In this document: positions 34,424 through 44,561 of the stretch, in pieces
How positions within the stretch are numbered: the first letter of the stretch is position 1
Layout of the letters: every line of letters starts with the position of its first letter
Assembly (NCBI RefSeq): GCF_014764505.1
Contig: NZ_JACXWX010000018.1
Location: forward strand, 50,414 to 114,413
DNA length: 64,000 bases
From: Phormidium tenue FACHB-886
Lineage (GTDB): Bacteria > Cyanobacteriota > Cyanobacteriia > Elainellales > Elainellaceae
Reading direction: 5' to 3'
Program-made: the position numbers and the translations under genes
The notes under the pieces: generated by a model
Database searches by the model: none
The model's input: the letters and a program-made list of their open reading frames with translations, nothing else
Told to the model about the DNA's origin: nothing

Positions 34424-36892
34424 CTACGAGGCAACTTCAGTAGGCATCGCAGCAGTTTGCCGCTGAATTCGCACTTGGTTGTCGTCATCGAGATCTACCA
34501 GGGCCACATCGCCAGCGCGCACTCGACCTGCCAGCATTGCCTCTGCCAAACTGTCTTCCAAGAGGCGGGCGATCGCCCGCCGCAGTGGACGCGCACCATA
34601 GCTGAGGCTAAAGCCTTCTGCGACCACATGCTCTTTGAAGGCATCCGTGACTTCCAGGCGAATATCCTGTTCAGTCAGGCGGGCTGCCACCTCTTGCAGC
34701 AGCAGATCGCCGATCTGCTTCACCTCATGGCGTTGAAGCTGACGGAAGACGATGATTTCGTCGAGCCGATTGAGCAGCTCTGGACGGAAGAAGTGCTTCA
34801 TCTCTTCCTGGACGCGATCGCGGATCTGCTGATATTGAGCAGTCGCTAAATCTGCGCTGGACATCTCGAAGCCAAATCCACCGCCGCCTTTTTCAATCAC
34901 CTTGGAGCCAATGTTGGAGGTCATGATCAGCAGAGTATTTTTGAAGCTGACCGTGCGACCTCTGGAATCAGTCAGGCGACCGTCTTCCAACAGCTGCAGC
35001 AGCATGTTGAACACATCTGGATGGGCTTTTTCGATCTCATCCAGCAAGATCACGGTGTAGGGTTTGCGGCGTACCGCTTCGGTCAATTGTCCACCTTCGT
35101 CGTAGCCAACATATCCCGGAGGAGAGCCAATCAGCTTCGAGACGGTGTGAGACTCCATGTACTCTGACATATCCAACCGGATCATTGCCTCCTCGGAGCC
35201 AAAGATCGTCGCTGCCAGCGCTTTCGCTAGTTCAGTCTTGCCAACTCCAGTAGGACCAGAGAACAAGAGACTAGCGATCGGTCGCTCTGGGTCACCCAGC
35301 CCGACCCGTGCCCGCCGGATAGCTCGCGCTACGGCAGTAACGGCTTCTTCTTGCCCAATGACTCGACCATGCAGTGTGTCTTCCAGATGCATCAGCAGCA
35401 CCGACTCAGATTCGGTCAGCTTGTTCACCGGGATACCTGTCCAAGCGCCAACGATGTGGGCAATGTCTTCTGGGGAAACGATCGGCAGCTCCGAGCCCGC
35501 TGCTGGCTGGGTCCGGGCTGCTTCAACCTGCACTTCTAGCTCCATTTCTCGATCGCGCAGCGTTCCAGCTTGCTCAAAGTCTTGCGCGGTCACGGCAGCT
35601 TGCTTGGCGGCAGTAATTTCGCGCAGCTCGCGCTTCAATGCCTTCAGCAGTGAGTGCTGAGACTGTCGCAGATGCACCAGCGAACCAGCTTCGTCGATCA
35701 GGTCGATCGCTTTATCGGGCAGGAATCGGTCTGGAATGTAGCGATCGGAGAGCTGAGCGGCAGCGGCTAAAGTAGCGCTGGGGAAACGAACGTGATGGTG
35801 TTCGGCATAGCGATCGCGCAGCCCTTCCAGGATCTCGATCGTTTCTACCACCGTGGGTTCTCCTATCGTCACAGGCTGGAAGCGTCGTTCTAGAGCAGCA
35901 TCCCGCTCGATGTGCTGACGATATTCATCTAGCGTAGTCGCTCCCACCACCTGGAACTCGCCCCGCGCCAAAGCAGGTTTGAGCATATTGGCAGCATCCA
36001 TGCCACCCTGGATTGCGCCTGCGCCTACTAGCGTATGCAGCTCATCCAGGAACAGGATGATATTGTTTGCCTGCCGTACTTCTTCAATGATTTGGGTGAT
36101 CCGCTCTTCAAAATCACCTCGGAAGCGAGTTCCCGACAGTAGCGCGCTCATATCCAGGCTGATCACCTGCTTATCCAGCAAAATGTCTGGAACTGTTTTG
36201 TTGGCAATCCGCTCGGCTAGCCCTTCGGCGATCGCCGTTTTACCCACGCCTGGCTCCCCAATCAGCACGGGATTGTTCTTGGTTCGCCGACCCAGGATCT
36301 GCACGACGCGCTCCAATTCACGCTGACGACCCACCATCGGATCTAGCTTACCCTCCAGCGCTAGCTGAGTCAGGTTGCGACCAAACTCCTCCAGCGTCGG
36401 GGTGTTGCTCCTCGTCCGGCCGGCAGTGCGACCCGCAGGGGCAGCCCCTACAGAAGCAGCGGTTTTGGCACCTTCTGAAAGCCGCTGACGAATCTCGTCT
36501 AGATCGACTCCCAGATTGACCAGAACTTTGACGGCAATTCCGTCACCGTCTTGGATGAGGCTCAGCAGCATATGTTCGGGGGCAACGGCGGATTGTCCCT
36601 TTAGGTTGGCTTGCTCGACCGCCTGCTCAAATAGCCGCAAGGTTTTGGGAGTAAACGGGAGTCTGGTATCTACAGACCGAGAGCCACGCCCGATGATCTT
36701 TTCAACTTCCGCTCTTGCAATGTTTAACGTTACGCCTAAATCAGCCAGGGTGATTGCAGCTAGGCTTCCTTCTACCTGAATTAACCCCAAAAGCAATTGC
36801 TCGCTGCCGACAGAGCTTTGTCTGAGCCGACGCGCTTCCGCTTGGGCTGCCATAATTACGGCGATCGCTTTCTCAGTAAAATTTTCAAACAT
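34424..36892 (-). CDS. clpC: Clp protease ATP-binding subunit ClpC
   Basis: The 822-residue Hsp100 unfoldase feeds substrates to ClpP. It has a double Clp N domain (about 3-140), AAA1 with Walker A GEPGVGKT (212-219) and Walker [10 protein letters not shown], a UVR-type middle segment ([18 protein letters not shown]), and AAA2 with [15 protein letters not shown] and [20 protein letters not shown]. Length and the short middle domain fit ClpC rather than ClpB. The ClpP-binding loop is not verified here. It appears monocistronic, with a leader region of about 400 bp upstream. The N-domain is somewhat diverged, so it could be a second ClpC paralog. Confidence 0.94.
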   Translation of the reverse strand: MFENFTEKAIAVIMAAQAEARRLRQSSVGSEQLLLGLIQVEGSLAAITLADLGVTLNIARAEVEKIIGRGSRSVDTRLPFTPKTLRLFEQAVEQANLKGQSAVAPEHMLLSLIQDGDGIAVKVLVNLGVDLDEIRQRLSEGAKTAASVGAAPAGRTAGRTRSNTPTLEEFGRNLTQLALEGKLDPMVGRQRELERVVQILGRRTKNNPVLIGEPGVGKTAIAEGLAERIANKTVPDILLDKQVISLDMSALLSGTRFRGDFEERITQIIEEVRQANNIILFLDELHTLVGAGAIQGGMDAANMLKPALARGEFQVVGATTLDEYRQHIERDAALERRFQPVTIGEPTVVETIEILEGLRDRYAEHHHVRFPSATLAAAAQLSDRYIPDRFLPDKAIDLIDEAGSLVHLRQSQHSLLKALKRELREITAAKQAAVTAQDFEQAGTLRDREMELEVQVEAARTQPAAGSELPIVSPEDIAHIVGAWTGIPVNKLTESESVLLMHLEDTLHGRVIGQEEAVTAVARAIRRARVGLGDPERPIASLLFSGPTGVGKTELAKALAATIFGSEEAMIRLDMSEYMESHTVSKLIGSPPGYVGYDEGGQLTEAVRRKPYTVILLDEIEKAHPDVFNMLLQLLEDGRLTDSRGRTVSFKNTLLIMTSNIGSKVIEKGGGGFGFEMSSADLATAQYQQIRDRVQEEMKHFFRPELLNRLDEIIVFRQLQRHEVKQIGDLLLQEVAARLTEQDIRLEVTDAFKEHVVAEGFSLSYGARPLRRAIARLLEDSLAEAMLAGRVRAGDVALVDLDDDNQVRIQRQTAAMPTEVAS

Positions 36893-37310
36893 GAATGAGG
36901 ATTCCTCCGTGAGGCGATATCTACAACAGACAAGCCGCCCGACTGTTCACCGATGGGCTACACAGAAACAGGTTCAACAAAACCATCGGGTGCGGTCAGC
37001 TCCCTAGAATCGATGGGAGTCTGTTGATCGTGAAATAAAGTCAGGACAATCCCTAAAAGAATGCTTTACAGGGAAGCGCAGATTCTAAAGCGCGAAAAGT
37101 TAACTGAATCGATGGACAGTACGAATGCGAACTATCATGACTGTCCTCCTGCCTAATGAACTTTACTTAATTTCTACTGTAGCGGCAGGGCGATTGCTCT
37201 AGCAGGGAGGAAAGCCGTAGTGGGAGGTAGAGAGAACGCGATTGCTCTAAAGCAGCAGATCGGTCAGCAGGCTTCGCGCGATTGGACATCGCTTTAGAAC
37301 CCATTCATTG
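36893..37310. promoter_or_regulatory. clpC upstream region, with possible 12-codon leader peptide
   Basis: This 418-bp region contains on the minus strand AGGAGG, six bases before an ATG at 37136-37138, opening a 12-codon ORF (MIVRIRTVHRFS, stop about 37100). No other gene-like ORF is seen. It lies about 210 bp upstream of clpC, so it may mark a long regulated leader. Confidence in the peptide is low. Confidence 0.35.
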
Positions 37311-37778
37311 CTAAATGTGGTACATCGGGTCTGTCCGTTTGGCATCCTCTAATTTCTGACAGAGGTCTTGCAGCGTATAGCGGTTCAGCACGGCTCGGGA
37401 AGCCGCATCTGATTGCTGCCAAACCTCGTATACTAAATCCTTTTCGATCGTCAGCTCGGCAGAGTCGCCCTTAGGCTTTCGCCGCCGTAAACGGATTTGC
37501 TCTGCATCCCCCTCGATCGCAGAAACAATTTCCAGCAAAGTAATGCGCCAAGGCTCTCGCGTCAGCACATACCCCCCCTTTGCGCCACGCTGGCTCTGAA
37601 CAATGCCACCGTGCCGCAGATGAATCAATATTTGCTCCAAATAGCGTTCTGGAATTGCCTGCTTTAGCGTTATTTCACTGAGCTTTAGCGGCTCTTTGCT
37701 GGCGTAGCCATTTGCCATTTCCAACAGCGCAATCAAGGCATATTCGACTCTGGCAGACAGTTCCACAGGTACACTCAC
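37311..37778 (-). CDS. Rrf2-family transcriptional regulator (A)
   Basis: A 155-residue winged-helix regulator: SARVEYALIALLEMANGYAS, helix-turn-helix PLKLSEITLKQAIPERYLEQ, HLRHGGIVQSQRGAKGGYVL and the dimerisation helix. It has a single Cys and lacks the three-Cys Fe-S cluster of IscR. It may therefore resemble CymR, the cysteine regulator. A TACGGTA-N12-TACCGTA-like site lies about 30-60 bp upstream of its start, suggesting autoregulation. It faces away from a second Rrf2 gene, sharing a 341-bp regulatory region, at the edge of the sulfur island. Confidence 0.88.
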   Translation of the reverse strand: MSVPVELSARVEYALIALLEMANGYASKEPLKLSEITLKQAIPERYLEQILIHLRHGGIVQSQRGAKGGYVLTREPWRITLLEIVSAIEGDAEQIRLRRRKPKGDSAELTIEKDLVYEVWQQSDAASRAVLNRYTLQDLCQKLEDAKRTDPMYHI

Positions 37779-38119
37779 AGATTAAATTGGAAACAGTATA
37801 TTTGATTTACTCCGGTTTGTCGATCAACTTACAGTACTTTTAAAGTTTGGTTTTTCTATGGTTTAGAAAGGAATTAAAAATAGTGCAACGTATTAACACT
37901 TTTAGTCCCATTAAATATAAAGATGGATGTTCATATTCCGCTTTCGCTTGCCCATTTTAGGTATTCCATGAGATGATAGATTCTGTTAACTACGGTAAAT
38001 CAATCAACTTAGCGTAGATTGACTGTAACTTCTCACATTCTGCTAGAGCAAGTCGCAATTTTCCATGTCATTTGCGCTGGTATAGCTGAATCTTTTCAAT
38101 ACCGCAGTGGAGAGTTGAG
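37779..38119. promoter_or_regulatory. Shared promoter region of two divergent Rrf2 genes with two operator copies
   Basis: Two 34-bp sites follow the pattern TACGGTA-N12-TACCGTA. Site 1 is at 37807-37840 (TCCGGTT-N12-TACAGTA). Site 2 is at 37987-38020 (TACGGTA-N12-TAGCGTA). Each has an N12 centre containing ATCAACT. The whole region is AT-rich. Confidence 0.7.
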
Positions 38120-38554
38120 ATGGAATTATCAAGTCGATTGGAATATGCTTTAGCGGCTCTTCTAGAGTTAGCTTGCCATCCCGATCAAACTGCTCCTGTA
38201 CGGGTCAAGTCGATCGCGGATAAGCAGGGCATTCCCGATCGCTACCTAGAGCATATTTTCATTACGCTGCGTCGAGCAGGGCTAGTGTATTCCCAACGCG
38301 GCATTCGAGGCGGCTACTTTTTAGCCCGCAAACCCCAACAGATCACGCTGCTGGAGGTGCTGGAGTGCCTAGACGATAGCAACGGGATGCAAGAAGCTTC
38401 TAGCTCTCTTTCTCTTAATCGATCGGTTGTGCGAGATGCCTGGAAAGATGTGCATCAAACAACTAAAGCCTTACTACAGCAAGTAACGCTGCAAGATCTA
38501 TACCTACATCGGGTCAACCGGGAGCAGCTAAGCGGTTTAATGTACTACATCTAG
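38120..38554 (+). CDS. Rrf2-family transcriptional regulator (B)
   Basis: A 144-residue winged-helix regulator similar in layout to the divergent Rrf2 protein A: MELSSRLEYALAALLELACH, HTH VRVKSIADKQGIPDRYLEHI, FITLRRAGLVYSQRGIRGGY. It keeps only two Cys, so no IscR-type Fe-S cluster is likely. Its neighbour across a small terminator is the cysW end of the sulfate operon, and the operator pair upstream is shared. A role in sensing sulfur or cysteine status (as for CymR) is inferred. Confidence 0.88.
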   Translation: MELSSRLEYALAALLELACHPDQTAPVRVKSIADKQGIPDRYLEHIFITLRRAGLVYSQRGIRGGYFLARKPQQITLLEVLECLDDSNGMQEASSSLSLNRSVVRDAWKDVHQTTKALLQQVTLQDLYLHRVNREQLSGLMYYI

Positions 38555-38588
38555 CCGCAAGCAGCATTAAAGAAAGAATGTTAGGACG

Positions 38589-38616
38589 GCGGCGGGGGGT
38601 GGAACCCCCGCCTCTA
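38589..38616. terminator. GC-rich hairpin between Rrf2 B and cysW
   Basis: GGCGGGGG followed after a short loop by CCCCCGCC lies between the convergent Rrf2 B and cysW stops, consistent with termination in either direction. Confidence 0.5.
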
Positions 38617-38625
38617 CCCGTCTTC

Positions 38626-39516
38626 CTAATGTTTCCGCTCAATTGCGCCTGCGCCTTTGCGCTCCAGAATTACCTTTGCCACCATTGTCACAACGCCTAA
38701 GCAGGCTAGCAGCACTGCAGCAGTGTAGGCTGCCTGCGTGTTGTATTGCTTGTATGCTTCTTCCACGTACAGCGGCAAAGTTTGTGTTCTGCCTGTAATG
38801 TTGCCAGAGACTACAACGACGGCTCCAAACTCACCCATGGCGCGCGCATTCGTCAGGACGACGCCATACAGCAAACCCCAACGAATCGAAGGTAGCGTCA
38901 CCCGCCAGAAAGTTTGCCACTCCGATGCGCCTAGCGTTTTGGCTGCTTCTTCTTGATCGGTGCCGATCTCCTCCAGCACCGGCAGCACTTCCCGCGCCAC
39001 AAATGGCATTGAGACGAAGGAGGTCGCCAGCACCATTCCTGGTACTGCAAAGATAATCTTCCAGTCGTTTGCTTCCAAAAAGGGACCTAGCCAGCCATTG
39101 CGACCGTATAGCAGCACGATCATCAGACCTGCCACCACCGGAGACACGGAGAAGGGTAGATCGATAATGCTAATTAACAACGCCCGCCCGGGAAATTTTC
39201 TGTTGCGGGCAATCGCCCATGCGGCACACAGCCCAAAAATCGTGTTGAGCGGAACTGCGACGATCGCCATCAGCGCTGTGAGCTTAACGGCATTGAGAAA
39301 AGGTCGATTGGAGAAGGTTGCCAGCACGCCTTCGATGCCGCCGCTAAAGGCTTGCACGAATACATTAACTGCCGGAATAAATAAAACCAGCCCCAAATAG
39401 AAAAGCGTGAACCCAATCAAGACAGGCTTAACCAAGCCTTCTAACCCTGCAGACTGCGGTGGACTAGAAGGCGCAGAAGTTTGCGAGACGGAGGAAGTAG
39501 AGAGGTTAGTTGCCAT
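38626..39516 (-). CDS. cysW: Sulfate ABC transporter permease CysW
   Basis: A 296-residue inner-membrane permease with about six helices and the BPD-permease EAA loop [30 protein letters not shown] near the start and [20 protein letters not shown] are typical of CysW. With CysT it forms the channel for sulfate/thiosulfate. Its start overlaps the cysT stop by 11 bp, indicating translational coupling in sbpA-cysT-cysW. Confidence 0.94.
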   Translation of the reverse strand: MATNLSTSSVSQTSAPSSPPQSAGLEGLVKPVLIGFTLFYLGLVLFIPAVNVFVQAFSGGIEGVLATFSNRPFLNAVKLTALMAIVAVPLNTIFGLCAAWAIARNRKFPGRALLISIIDLPFSVSPVVAGLMIVLLYGRNGWLGPFLEANDWKIIFAVPGMVLATSFVSMPFVAREVLPVLEEIGTDQEEAAKTLGASEWQTFWRVTLPSIRWGLLYGVVLTNARAMGEFGAVVVVSGNITGRTQTLPLYVEEAYKQYNTQAAYTAAVLLACLGVVTMVAKVILERKGAGAIERKH

Positions 39517-40348
39517 AGCGTCGTCCCCAAACTTGCAGAAGGTTAATTGCGAGCAGCATCAGCAGTGAGATCAGCAGCATGACTGTGCCAATCACTGTGG
39601 CTCCAGCATAGTCATATTGCTCTAGCCGCTGAAAGATCAGCACGGGGGCGATCAAATCCTTGAAAGGTACGTTGGATGCCACGATCACCACAGAGCCATA
39701 TTCGCCCACTGCGCGAGCAAAGCCCAATGCTACCCCCGTTAAAACTGCAGGCATAATAGGCGGCAACACAACCCGAAACACAGTTTGCCATTGCGATGCG
39801 CCCAACGACCAAGCGGCTTCTTCCATCTCTTTTTCAGACTCTAGCAGCACGGGCTGCACCGTCCGTACCACAAACGGCAGCGAGATAAATAGCATCGCCA
39901 GGAACACCCCCCAGCGGGTAAAGGCAATTTTTACGCCAAGTGGAGCAAACAGCGATCCAATCCAGCCTTTTTCGCTGTAGACCGTTGCCAGTGTCAATCC
40001 GGCAACCGCTGTTGGCAACGCAAAGGGCAGATCGAGGACTGCATCGACAAACCGCTTAGAGGGGAAGTCATATCGCACTAGCACCCAGGCAATGATTAAT
40101 CCGGCAAAGCCGTTCAAGAGCCCTGCTGCTAGCGCCGTTACAAAGGTGACGTTATAAGCCGAGAGGGCAGTGGGGCTGGTTGCGATCTCCCAAATCTTAG
40201 CAGGGCTAAGCGTTGCAGCTTTAAGGACGAGCGCAACGATCGGCACCAACAGCATGAGGCTGAGATAAACCCAGGTAATCGTCCAGGGAATGGAGAGACG
40301 CGACAAAGGATGCGATCGCGCTGTTCGAGATGAGGATACTGTCGTCAT
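39506..40348 (-). CDS. cysT: Sulfate ABC transporter permease CysT
   Basis: About 280 residues from ATG 40348 ([12 protein letters not shown]); an in-frame ATG at 40387 adds 13 residues. It has six hydrophobic segments, the EAA loop [22 protein letters not shown] and the CysT motif [20 protein letters not shown]. The partner CysW follows with overlap, and the binding protein SbpA precedes it by about 70 bp. It is an inner-membrane component of sulfate uptake. Confidence 0.94.
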   Translation of the reverse strand: MTTVSSSRTARSHPLSRLSIPWTITWVYLSLMLLVPIVALVLKAATLSPAKIWEIATSPTALSAYNVTFVTALAAGLLNGFAGLIIAWVLVRYDFPSKRFVDAVLDLPFALPTAVAGLTLATVYSEKGWIGSLFAPLGVKIAFTRWGVFLAMLFISLPFVVRTVQPVLLESEKEMEEAAWSLGASQWQTVFRVVLPPIMPAVLTGVALGFARAVGEYGSVVIVASNVPFKDLIAPVLIFQRLEQYDYAGATVIGTVMLLISLLMLLAINLLQVWGRRYGN

Positions 40349-40417
40349 AAGAAAAAAAGAGAGTGGCAAAGGGTGTTTTGTACACACAAAACACCCAGTC
40401 AGCTTGCAAGCCTAGAC

Positions 40418-41509
40418 TTAAATCTTTGATTGGATTTGGTCAAAGACAGCGCCGTCATCGAAGAACTTCTTCTGAACTTCGTCCCAACCGCCTAAATCTT
40501 GCACGGTAAATAGCTTGTCGACTTTAGGGAACTGGCTGGCATACTTCTGTTCCACACTTGAATCGCTTGGACGGAAACCAGCTTTGGCGAATTCTTCTTG
40601 CGCTTCAGGCGTAAACAGAAACTCAACGAAAGCTTCTGCCACTTCACGAGTGCCGTGCTTCTCGACGTTTGCATCAACTACTGCCACTGGGTTGTCGATC
40701 GAGATGTTCACATCAGTCGGCACGACATAAGGCAGTTCTTCTCCCTTCTGCTTCGCCAATAGCACTTCGTTTTCATAGTTGATCAACACATCCCCTTGTC
40801 CCTGCTTGAAGAACACGTCCGTAGACTCGCGTGCATCTTTTGGCAGAATGGGCACGTTCTTCATGACGTTTGTGGCATACTCCAGCGCTTTGGCATCATC
40901 ACCACCAGTTTGAGTGACAGCTCCCCACAGCGCCAAAAAGTTCCATCGGGCACCGCCCGATGTTTTAGGATTGGCAGTGATCACCTGCACGCCAGACTTT
41001 GTTAAATCTGCCCAGTCCTGCACGCCTTTGGGGTTGCCTTCGCGGGTCACCAGCGCTGCAACGGATTTGTGGACGATCGAATCGTTGGGCGCTTCTTTCT
41101 CCCAGCCCGCCTCAATCAAGCCTGCCGACTCAATTTTTTTGGTGTCTAAAGCAAGCGCCAAGGCAACGATATCGGCTTCTAGACCGTCAATAACGGCGCG
41201 AGTTTGGGAGCCAGAGCCGCCATAGCTTTGATCAAACACAACTTCCTGGTTGTGCTCAGCCTGCCACTTTTGAGTAAACTTAGGAATGATCTGCTCGTAA
41301 GCAGCTTGGGTAACTGCATAAGACACCAGCGTCAGGTTCACACTCCCGCCTTGTGCTGCAGGCGAGGCGCTGCCCGTTGCACCAGGTGAAGCACCGCCGT
41401 CTGCTGTGCCGCCTGAAGTATTGCAGGCAGCTAAGGCAAAGCACAGCCCAACCCCCACGAAAAATAGCGATAGAAATCCTTTGAGTGAACGCAGCTTGAA
41501 CCTACCCAT
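40418..41509 (-). CDS. sbpA: Sulfate-binding protein SbpA (lipoprotein-like)
   Basis: The 363-residue periplasmic binding protein has a signal ending in a lipobox-type LAAC (GVGLCFALAAC), so it may be lipid-anchored. A Ser/Gly-rich linker follows. The sulfate/thiosulfate-binding fold includes LTLVSYAVTQAAYEQIIP, VVFDQSYGGSGSQTRAVI and NPKTSGGARWNFLALWG, which contribute anion-binding residues in this family. It captures sulfate for CysT/CysW/CysA. It is first gene of the minus-strand operon and divergent from cysA across 218 bp, where weak operator-like sites are seen. Confidence 0.93.
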   Translation of the reverse strand: MGRFKLRSLKGFLSLFFVGVGLCFALAACNTSGGTADGGASPGATGSASPAAQGGSVNLTLVSYAVTQAAYEQIIPKFTQKWQAEHNQEVVFDQSYGGSGSQTRAVIDGLEADIVALALALDTKKIESAGLIEAGWEKEAPNDSIVHKSVAALVTREGNPKGVQDWADLTKSGVQVITANPKTSGGARWNFLALWGAVTQTGGDDAKALEYATNVMKNVPILPKDARESTDVFFKQGQGDVLINYENEVLLAKQKGEELPYVVPTDVNISIDNPVAVVDANVEKHGTREVAEAFVEFLFTPEAQEEFAKAGFRPSDSSVEQKYASQFPKVDKLFTVQDLGGWDEVQKKFFDDGAVFDQIQSKI

Positions 41510-41590
41510 AGTCTTTTGCTCTCTGTACTAATTTTCCAAAACCATCCAATCAAACGCTAAAACTTCCCAACGATTCAGGCATTATTCCTT

Positions 41591-41653
41591 AAACTGCGGT
41601 AATTTGATGGAGATTCTGGAGTATTAAGACACACGATACCGCAAACTGTGGTA
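41591..41653. promoter_or_regulatory. Weak operator-like elements between sbpA and cysA
   Basis: TGCGGTA at 41595-41601 matches one arm of the sulfur operator, but its partner is poor. At 41637-41653, TACCGCA and TGTGGTA form an inverted pair three bases apart. These resemble, but do not fully match, the TACGGTA-N12-TACCGTA consensus. Confidence 0.35.
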
Positions 41654-41727
41654 GAAGTACAGTATCCTGATCGAGATGCGGGAGTTTCATAGCAAATGGC
41701 GATTTTTCGTCTGGAGAGTTAGACAGC

Positions 41728-42762
41728 ATGGGGATCTTAGTTGATAACGTGTCGAAGAATTTCGACGACTTTAAAGCGGTGGATCAGGTCACAGTAGAGG
41801 TTAAAACTGGCTCGCTGGTGGCGCTATTGGGTCCGTCGGGCTCGGGCAAATCAACGCTGCTGCGGCTCATTGCAGGGCTGGAACTGCCCGACAGCGGCAA
41901 AATTTATCTCACCGGGCGCGATGCCACCTATGAAAGTGTGCAAAACCGCAAGATCGGTTTTGTGTTTCAGCACTATGCTCTCTTTAAACATCTAACGATT
42001 CGGCAAAATATTGCCTTTGGATTGGAGATTGCCAAGCAGCCAAAGAATCGCATTGCTAACCGAGTAGAAGAGCTAATTGAACTCGTACAGCTACATGGGT
42101 TGGGTAACCGCTATCCCTCTCAGCTTTCTGGTGGTCAGCGGCAGCGAGTAGCTCTGGCGCGGGCGCTTGCCCTAGAGCCACAGGTGCTGCTGCTAGATGA
42201 GCCGTTTGGAGCGCTAGATGCAAAAGTCCGGAAGGATCTGCGGAGCTGGCTGCGGAATTTGCACAATACAGTGCGTGTGACCACAGTGTTTGTGACTCAC
42301 GATCAAGAAGAGGCAATGGAAGTTGCCGATGAGCTGGTAGTGATGAACAAAGGGCGAGTTGAGCAGATCGGCAGCCCAGAAGAGCTGTACGACAATCCGG
42401 CGACCCCATTTGTCATGAGCTTTATTGGTCCAGTGAATGTATTGCCCAGCAGCGCTCCTATCTTTAAGCGAGTTGGCTTTAAACCCGAACACCCTGACGT
42501 CTTTTTGCGTCCGCATGATGTGCTGGTCGAGCTAGCGCCAACCCCTGACACAACGCCAGCAATGGTTAGCCGGGTCATTCACTTAGGCTGGGAAATTCAG
42601 AGCGAGCTAACGCTGGAAGATGGTCAGTGTTTCACGGTTTATCTCTCGCGAGATCAGTTTAACGAACTCAATCTCAAGTCAGGTCAGCAGGTGTATGTGA
42701 AGCCGAAGGATGCAAAATCGTTTGCGTCGCAGTACGTGGAAGCTGAAGTGGTGGAAGCCTGA
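41728..42762 (+). CDS. cysA: Sulfate ABC transporter ATP-binding protein CysA
   Basis: The 344-residue ATPase has Walker [11 protein letters not shown]-loop [11 protein letters not shown], signature [15 protein letters not shown], Walker [13 protein letters not shown] and H-loop VTHDQEEA, plus a C-terminal TOBE-like regulatory domain ([12 protein letters not shown] region). CysA drives CysTW. It is divergently transcribed from sbpA. A rho-independent terminator follows. Confidence 0.94.
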   Translation: MGILVDNVSKNFDDFKAVDQVTVEVKTGSLVALLGPSGSGKSTLLRLIAGLELPDSGKIYLTGRDATYESVQNRKIGFVFQHYALFKHLTIRQNIAFGLEIAKQPKNRIANRVEELIELVQLHGLGNRYPSQLSGGQRQRVALARALALEPQVLLLDEPFGALDAKVRKDLRSWLRNLHNTVRVTTVFVTHDQEEAMEVADELVVMNKGRVEQIGSPEELYDNPATPFVMSFIGPVNVLPSSAPIFKRVGFKPEHPDVFLRPHDVLVELAPTPDTTPAMVSRVIHLGWEIQSELTLEDGQCFTVYLSRDQFNELNLKSGQQVYVKPKDAKSFASQYVEAEVVEA

Positions 42763-42801
42763 AGTGAAAGACTGAGGCGATCTTTTCATTCTTTGCACTC
42801 T

Positions 42802-42831
42802 GCCCGCTGCTTTTATAGCAAGCGGGCTTTT
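42802..42831 (+). terminator. Terminator after cysA
   Basis: GCCCGCT (42802-42808) pairs with AGCGGGC (42821-42827), followed by TTTT. Confidence 0.75.
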
Positions 42832-43166
42832 CCTATAGGCTCATTGCCTGCACTAAGGCGCTACGTATCTAGCGCGTCATCGAGAATCTTTCGCGTAGCA
42901 GCGCTGCATAAGCCGCATAAGCGTCATAAAACAGAGCTCTCCTGATCGATGCATATGCATAATATTTCAAAATTTGCATTGATTTTACGTCTTTGGTAGG
43001 AATTACAGATGGCTTTGCTGCGGTACTATTCTGCTGCATCTGTCGTCATGCGATCGGTGCATTTTGAACCAGAGCTGGCTTTAATATGAAAGTCCGGTAA
43101 ATCTATCGGAATAGTGTACTCATAGAGTGCTAAAGTACGGTAAGCGTAGCGATTTATCGGAATTAG
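42832..43166. promoter_or_regulatory. Gap before the 43167 gene, with operator-like element next to its start
   Basis: AAAGTACGGTA (43132-43142) is followed after 12 bases by TATCGGAATTA (43155-43165), matching 7 of 11 arm positions of the sulfur operator, and ends two bases before the ATG at 43167. A second degenerate copy (TCCGGTA...) starts near 43093. The left part contains AGCGCGTCATC/GCGTAGCAGCGC sequence similar to the hairpin-repeat flanks. Confidence 0.45.
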
Positions 43167-43694
43167 ATGGAAAAACTAAAGGTTGCCTTTGCGAGACTTT
43201 TGGGATTGAATGCGCTCACTGGCGCAACGCAAAGCATTCACCAGCAGGTTCAACTCGCCATTCAAGATCCTTCCAAGGTTTTTACGTTGAAGACCCTTAG
43301 AGGCGGACTGTTGTTCGTCGTGGGCTATCTGCTATCGCCGCTCTGCTGGTGGAACGATTTAGTATTTAACCTACCGATCGCCTACCTGATTGGTTACGCC
43401 TGTGGCTGGGTATATCCTGGCTCACTGCTGCCGGGGGCAATTGCAGGCTACTGGGTGACGAATATCGTTGGCGTTTTGATGATGCAGTTTGGCGTGGTTG
43501 ATGTTTTCCAGGGGCAGACAGCAGAGCCGAAAGAACGCAACCTCAGAAAAGATCTGGTTTCAGGGATCGTAACTTCAACGGTTTACACCCTGATCATTCT
43601 GGGGCTGGTGCAGCTCAAGATTCTGGATGTGCCAGATCTGTTTGGCGGAGACACAACCAGCCTTAGTTCTCTGGTCGCTCCGCTTGTGCAGTAG
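43167..43694 (+). CDS. Small predicted membrane protein in the sulfur island
   Basis: A 175-residue protein with about four hydrophobic segments, such as LLFVVGYLLSPLCWWNDLVF, LPIAYLIGYACGWV and SGIVTSTVYTLIILGLVQL. No known motif is recognised. It is 36 bp upstream of a TauE/SafE sulfur-compound transporter gene and is likely co-transcribed with it. The operator-like site directly before its ATG points to sulfur-responsive control. Function unknown. Confidence 0.75.
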   Translation: MEKLKVAFARLLGLNALTGATQSIHQQVQLAIQDPSKVFTLKTLRGGLLFVVGYLLSPLCWWNDLVFNLPIAYLIGYACGWVYPGSLLPGAIAGYWVTNIVGVLMMQFGVVDVFQGQTAEPKERNLRKDLVSGIVTSTVYTLIILGLVQLKILDVPDLFGGDTTSLSSLVAPLVQ

Positions 43695-43730
43695 TTGTCG
43701 TTTTGGAAAATCTCTGAGTCGGCAGCTTCT

Positions 43731-44528
43731 ATGGATTATGCACTCCTCATCACCCTCAGCTTTTTTGTGGGTATAGTCGTTGGGTTAACGGGTATTGGTG
43801 GTGCCTCGCTGATTACCCCAATGCTGGTGTTGGTATTTCAGGTTCCACCTGCGATCGCCGTTAGTTCTGATGTAGTAGCGGCAACGTTGATGAAAATCGT
43901 GGGCGGCATCAAACACTGGCGACAGCAAACGCTAGATTTGCAGGTGGCAAAATGGTTGGCGTTTGGCAGTGTACCAGGTTCGCTGGTCGGCGTTGGCATT
44001 TTGTGGCTGATGCGGCAGAACAGCCCCTTGGATCTGGATGCAATTCTGCTGCGGTTAATTGGAACTGCTATCTTGCTAGTGACAGGTATTGCTCTGGTGC
44101 AGATGCTGCTCCTGATCTTTGCGCCAAAGCTGCAGTTGCCAGCGCTGCCAAAACTCGATCTAGAGACGACCTGGGGAAAGATTTGGACGATCGCGATCGG
44201 CGCAGTTTTGGGCTGCGTTGTGGGCTTGACTAGCGTTTCTTCGGGCTCAATGTTCGCGCTGGTGTTGATTGCTTTCTTCCAGCTTGACGCGCGAAAATTA
44301 GTGGGAACAGATATCTTTCAGGCAGCAATTTTGCTATCGTTTACGTCGCTGGGTCACCTGAGCTTAGGAACGGTGGATTGGAGCTTGGTAATGCCGATCT
44401 GGATCGGCTCTGTTCCTGGTGTGCTGCTAGGTGCCAAGTTCTGTCAGCTGGCCCCGCAGCGAGCACTGCGATTTGTAATCTATGCCATTTTAGTAATGGT
44501 GAGCTGGAAGCTAGTTCACCCGGTGTAA
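43731..44528 (+). CDS. TauE/SafE family sulfite/organosulfur exporter-like permease
   Basis: About 265 residues from ATG 43731 (MDYALLITLSFFVGIVVGLT); an in-frame TTG at 43695 is less likely. It has eight or so hydrophobic segments and the family hallmarks GLTGIGGASLITPMLVL and LVGVGILWLM, with an internal repeat GLTSVSSGSMFALVL-KLVGTDIFQAAIL. TauE/SafE proteins move sulfite, sulfoacetate or similar anions across the inner membrane. The substrate is inferred from the sulfur-gene context. Confidence 0.87.
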   Translation: MDYALLITLSFFVGIVVGLTGIGGASLITPMLVLVFQVPPAIAVSSDVVAATLMKIVGGIKHWRQQTLDLQVAKWLAFGSVPGSLVGVGILWLMRQNSPLDLDAILLRLIGTAILLVTGIALVQMLLLIFAPKLQLPALPKLDLETTWGKIWTIAIGAVLGCVVGLTSVSSGSMFALVLIAFFQLDARKLVGTDIFQAAILLSFTSLGHLSLGTVDWSLVMPIWIGSVPGVLLGAKFCQLAPQRALRFVIYAILVMVSWKLVHPV

Positions 44529-44561
44529 AAAGCTTTTCACCGAAGCAACTTCAACCCGCCC

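Noticed and set aside
34391..34849. Plus-strand ORF antisense to the clpC 3' end
   Set aside because: Lies wholly within or against clpC coding sequence; shadow frame.
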